The notes below the pieces were generated by a model. That model was given only the letters and a program-made list of their open reading frames with translations. It was not told the origin of the DNA and ran no database searches. DNA of 8,020 nt from Bacteroidales bacterium (GTDB taxonomy: Bacteria; Bacteroidota; Bacteroidia; Bacteroidales; VadinHA17): assembly GCA_003518245.1 (NCBI GenBank), contig DOZA01000057.1, positions 1 to 8,020 on the forward strand. Reading direction: 5' to 3'. The position numbers and the translations under genes were made by a program. Below are positions 5,424 to 8,020 of the stretch, one piece after another; position 1 is the first letter of the stretch; every line of letters starts with the position of its first letter.

Positions 5424-6692
5424 ATGAAAAACACAATACTGTTCTTATTCATCCTCTTCCTGTTCAGTTACTCCCTGTCGGGCCAGCAGGCAATGACAGG
5501 CAATGACAGTCTGAGGAAAGATGCCCTCAATGTATACATGGAGGCATCAAGCTATATAAAGCAGCATATCCCATATATTAACTATGTGCGTGACCGGAAA
5601 GTTGCTGACCTGGTTATAATTAGTACTTCTGAACGTACCGGCTCCGGGGGGAGCAAATATTCAATGTTCCTGGAAGGCCAGGGTAAGTTTTCCGGAATGA
5701 CAGACACCCTGAAATATTCCACTTCGCCTGACGAAACATATGAACACACGAGGGATAAGCAGGTCAAAACCCTGAGAATGGGACTGATGCGATATGTGCT
5801 TAAGACACCGCTTGCAAAATATATCGATATTGATTTTTCGGAACCAATATCTGCTGAAGTAAGCACTGATAAATGGAATAACTGGGTTTTCAGGGCCAGT
5901 ATTTCAGGTTTTGCTTCTGGTGAATCATCGTACAGTAACTTGAATACTTTTGGAGGATTTTCTGCAGGCAAAGTTACTGATGACTGGAAAATAGACATTG
6001 ACCTGGATTATTCATTAGGAATAGATAAATTTACTATAGCAGATGAGGTCTATGAAAGCAAAACAATCTCGAAATCATCAGACATATTGATAGTAAGAAG
6101 TGTTAATGATCACTGGTCGTATGGAGGTTCAGCGGGTATATCATCATCAACTTACAGTAATTACGACCTTAAATTAAGTTTTATGCCTGGTATTGAATTT
6201 GATATCTTCCCCTATTCAGAATCAACAAGAAGGCAATTAAGATTTTTATATTCAATAGGATACATGTATAATGACTATGCTGACACAACAATATATAACA
6301 AAACAGAGGAAACACTTTTTGCTCACTCCTTAAAGGGTGCTTTTGAAGTAATACAAAAGTGGGGTAGTATAGATATCTCTGTTTCCTGGTCAAACTACCT
6401 GAGGAATTTTTCTGAAAATATGCTTGCCCTTTCAGGGTCAATAGACTGGAGAGTGGCAAAAGGCCTTAGTATTAATCTCGGTGGTTTCTTTTCATTCATA
6501 CACAACCAGGTATCACTTGTGAAAGGAGGAGCCAGTTCCGAGGAGATATTGCTTAGAAGAAAAGAACTTGAAACAAACTTTAACTACTTCGCCCATTTCG
6601 GGTTCTCCTATACCTTCGGATCGATATATAATAATGTGGTCAACCCACGCTTTGGTGGAAGCGGTGGAGGAAGAACAATCATTATTCATTAA
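5424..6692 (+). CDS. Exported protein of unknown function with periplasmic N-terminal domain and predicted outer-membrane beta-barrel
   Basis: A 422-residue protein starting at ATG with a clear signal peptide (hydrophobic 4-18, likely cut at SLSG|QQ, residue 20/21), which fixes the start although no Shine-Dalgarno is seen. Residues 35-135 form a soluble domain with YIKQHIPYINYVRDRKVADLVI and a glycine-rich RTGSGGSKYSMFLEGQGKF stretch. I recognise these from a Bacteroidota family of uncharacterised proteins; relatives as I recall them carry Cys in the segment before YI, and this copy has no cysteine at all. From about residue 145 to 405, alternating aromatic/polar strands (WNNWVFRASISGFAS, LRFLYSIGYMYNDY, ISVSWSNYLRNF, AHFGFSYTFG) predict a barrel of about 12 strands. 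The protein ends with YNNVVNPRFGGSGGG and a short hydrophobic tail. It follows the operon terminator by 115 bases and overlaps the convergent downstream gene by 11 bp. No function can be assigned. Confidence 0.85.
   Translation: MKNTILFLFILFLFSYSLSGQQAMTGNDSLRKDALNVYMEASSYIKQHIPYINYVRDRKVADLVIISTSERTGSGGSKYSMFLEGQGKFSGMTDTLKYSTSPDETYEHTRDKQVKTLRMGLMRYVLKTPLAKYIDIDFSEPISAEVSTDKWNNWVFRASISGFASGESSYSNLNTFGGFSAGKVTDDWKIDIDLDYSLGIDKFTIADEVYESKTISKSSDILIVRSVNDHWSYGGSAGISSSTYSNYDLKLSFMPGIEFDIFPYSESTRRQLRFLYSIGYMYNDYADTTIYNKTEETLFAHSLKGAFEVIQKWGSIDISVSWSNYLRNFSENMLALSGSIDWRVAKGLSINLGGFFSFIHNQVSLVKGGASSEEILLRRKELETNFNYFAHFGFSYTFGSIYNNVVNPRFGGSGGGRTIIIH
5488..5509 (+). repeat. 10-bp tandem repeat (two copies plus two bases) inside the barrel-protein gene
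   Basis: AGGCAATGAC occurs twice head-to-tail (5488-5497, 5498-5507) and is followed by AG. It lies at codons 22-29, directly after the signal peptide cleavage site. As 10 is not a multiple of three, loss or gain of one copy would shift the frame. Two copies are few for an active slippage site. Confidence 0.6.
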
Positions 6693-7593
6693 TCATAAAG
6701 AAATACCCTGCCGATACGCTAAATAATGAAGTATTGTCAAAGGTATAATCAGGGTCAAGCGACCTGTTTATATTATATATATATGAGAATTCTATATCAA
6801 GGTCACCTAATGAAATCTCAAAAGGCAGGCTGAGCTGTGTATTCATTAATCCGAACCTGTCTTCATAAGTATAGTCGGTAACAACCGTAGTTCCATCCAT
6901 ACCTGAGAGGTAGCTATATCTTTCATATTCCACTGTCTCCGAACCAAAATAGAATGAGACTTCAGGTAATATCCTGAATCTTACTTTCCTCCCTGCATTA
7001 AACAGTGTAATATTACAATACAGATCGGCCGATACCTGCGACCCATACTCCTGTCCCATAAGCAAGGAATAATCAACCCTTGCTCCAACAGGGCCTGTTT
7101 TTAATGTTATCCCTACATTGGCCGAGCCATTAAAAACCGGATCGTAACTGCTGGTATCAGTATTATAGAAAAACCTGCTGTAAGATATCCTGTATCTCAG
7201 GTTTTTACTCTTTTTAAGCCCACTGCTGTAGCCTGCTGACACAACTGTTGACCTGTATGAAGGGTCCATCTGGCTGTACCAGGCACCCGACACCCCCATA
7301 CTCAGTCCTATTGAATTAAGATAATACAGTTGACCGGTTAAATTATATTGATCTGTTCCGATTTCCCTTCCTGCATAAACCGTTTTACTGTCATATCCAA
7401 ACCTGTTATAGATAAAATGGTGATTCCTGTTCATCTCTGCAAGCATCAGCAATATTTCCTCATCTGTACTAAAAAACATGGAATCCAGTATGGCATCTAT
7501 CTTATCGTCCTGGGCTGACAGGCTTAAACTACAGGGAACGAGTAGAAATACCAGTGACAGTCTGAATAATATTTTACGTAATTCTGTTTTCAA
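6682..7593 (-). CDS. Exported predicted outer-membrane beta-barrel protein of unknown function, TTG start
   Basis: A 303-residue protein. The signal peptide (KTELRK, hydrophobic 8-26, cut at SLSA|QDD) fixes the N-terminus. The frame begins with TTG at 7593-7591; an in-frame stop lies just upstream and the next Met is residue 39, so a non-ATG start is needed. A purine run AGAAAG lies shortly before it. After a short acidic helix (29-53, KIDAILDSMFFSTDEEILLML) comes a region of alternating aromatic strands from about 58 (NHHFIYNRFGYDSKTVYAG, LTGQLYYLNSIGLSMGVSGAWYS, NLRYRISYSRFFY, RFRILPEVSFYFG, LDIEFSYIYNINR) to the end, fitting a 12-14-strand barrel. Cys21 in LLVPC lacks a proper lipobox (Pro at -1), so a lipoprotein is unlikely. 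I recall similar uncharacterised Bacteroidota proteins but no function. It converges on and overlaps the plus-strand barrel gene by 11 bp, and a terminator-like hairpin ends 14 bases before its start. Confidence 0.82.
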   Translation of the reverse strand: MKTELRKILFRLSLVFLLVPCSLSLSAQDDKIDAILDSMFFSTDEEILLMLAEMNRNHHFIYNRFGYDSKTVYAGREIGTDQYNLTGQLYYLNSIGLSMGVSGAWYSQMDPSYRSTVVSAGYSSGLKKSKNLRYRISYSRFFYNTDTSSYDPVFNGSANVGITLKTGPVGARVDYSLLMGQEYGSQVSADLYCNITLFNAGRKVRFRILPEVSFYFGSETVEYERYSYLSGMDGTTVVTDYTYEDRFGLMNTQLSLPFEISLGDLDIEFSYIYNINRSLDPDYTFDNTSLFSVSAGYFFMINE

Positions 7594-7607
7594 CTTTTCT
7601 TTCTATT

Positions 7608-7634
7608 AAAAACCCGGGGCATGTCAGCCCCGGG
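7608..7634 (-). terminator. Intrinsic terminator (or attenuator) between the helical-repeat gene and the barrel gene
   Basis: On the minus strand CCCGGGGC (7634-7627 complement) pairs perfectly with GCCCCGGG (7620-7613 complement) across a 6-base loop, followed by five T (7612-7608). The all-GC stem is very stable and one more G-T pair can extend it. The T run exists only in the minus direction. It lies 23 bases after the stop of the gene at 7658 and 14 bases before the TTG of the next gene, so it either ends the first transcript or regulates read-through into the second. Confidence 0.82.
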
Positions 7635-7657
7635 CATTGTGTATTGTCTTTCAATTA

Positions 7658-8020
7658 TTAGATTCCGTTACCGTTACCTTTTTTGTTTCTTTTTCCACCT
7701 TCAGTATCGTTCTTTACTTGTTTACGATGTTCATTTCTCTGCTGCTGTACCATTTCACCACGCATTTCCCTTCTTTGTTCTTTAATACCCTCAAGGCTAC
7801 AATCCAGAAGTTCGAGTTGTTCATCTGTAAGTGTCTCTTTCAGGGCATCCATTCTTTCTTTCATACTCAATTCAGTATTTTCCAGGATTGCAAGCTGATC
7901 TTCCGTAAGGCTTTCTTTGAACTCATCCCTCAGGATCTTTGCATTCTGCCTCATTTCCTGAACCATAGCCTGCTGTTCTTCGTTCAGTCTGTTCCTGTAC
8001 TGGTTCTTGCTCTGCTCTTT
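7658..8020 (-). CDS. Charged helical protein with LTxxQ-like 26-residue repeats (Spy/CpxP-like), C-terminal 120 residues
   Basis: The minus-strand frame is open from the right edge (codon AAA at 8020-8018) to TAA at 7660-7658, so the gene starts outside the window; the internal Met at 7966 is not a convincing start because the same helical pattern continues upstream. Numbering from the edge, L12-N-E-E-Q, L38-T-E-D-Q and L64-T-D-E-Q recur at exactly 26 residues, each followed by a long charged helix. LTxxQ-type motifs are the hallmark of Spy/CpxP periplasmic chaperones and their Bacteroidota relatives, which bind unfolded or misfolded envelope proteins; the assignment rests on this motif alone. 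The tail (residues 75-120) is highly basic and polar (Gln, Arg, Lys, Asn) and ends KKGNGNGI. A signal peptide would be expected upstream but cannot be seen. It is followed by a hairpin terminator and then the barrel gene. Confidence 0.75.
   Translation of the reverse strand, partial: KEQSKNQYRNRLNEEQQAMVQEMRQNAKILRDEFKESLTEDQLAILENTELSMKERMDALKETLTDEQLELLDCSLEGIKEQRREMRGEMVQQQRNEHRKQVKNDTEGGKRNKKGNGNGI

Noticed and set aside
1..8020. CRISPR arrays, insertion sequences, tRNA or rRNA genes
   Set aside because: I looked for regular repeats, transposase motifs and tRNA-like cloverleaf ends and found none.

Overview
The window looks like a chromosomal piece of a Bacteroidota genome, most likely Bacteroidales/Marinilabiliales-like. 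The base composition is AT-rich, several start codons lack a strong Shine-Dalgarno, and two upstream regions match the Bacteroidota -33/-7 promoter (TTG ... TAnnTTTG). The gene content is also typical of the phylum: a DUF2797 protein, a DUF5916 outer-membrane protein, a PspC/PadR cluster and several Sec-exported proteins whose signal peptides end just before Gln. No mobile element, CRISPR array, rRNA or tRNA was seen.

Left part (1-2526, all minus strand). Reading from right to left: a broken DUF5916 gene (CBM9-like domain plus outer-membrane beta-barrel), then an intact Gfo/Idh/MocA NAD(P)-dependent oxidoreductase, and six bases further on a DUF2797 protein that runs off the left edge. The DUF5916 remnant has an in-frame TGA, a frame change, and lacks roughly 300-400 central residues. 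It would read as three unrelated small proteins if taken frame by frame.

Centre (2527-5308, plus strand). A likely three-gene operon: a small PspC protein, a short PadR-family repressor and a large PspC protein. Upstream is a good -33/-7 promoter whose -33 element lies in the centre of a perfect 7-bp inverted repeat, a plausible PadR operator. A strong intrinsic terminator closes the unit. The two PspC proteins share an N-terminal domain that aligns without gaps and ends in a HAAS-like Gly-x-Pro-Glu-Asp-Ile motif. The large one adds further membrane segments and a beta-rich C-terminal domain. The unit is best read as a self-regulated envelope-stress module.

Right part (5309-8020). Two unrelated predicted outer-membrane beta-barrel proteins face each other and overlap by 11 bp at their 3' ends. 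The minus-strand one starts at TTG and sits 14 bp downstream of a terminator-like hairpin. Beyond that hairpin is the 3' part of a charged helical protein with three L-[TN]-E-[ED]-Q repeats spaced exactly 26 residues apart, resembling Spy/CpxP (LTxxQ) proteins and cut by the right edge.

Export, envelope and membrane-stress functions dominate the window. The most notable signals are the operator/promoter overlap in the PspC-PadR unit, the decayed DUF5916 gene, and the hairpin in front of the TTG-started barrel gene.
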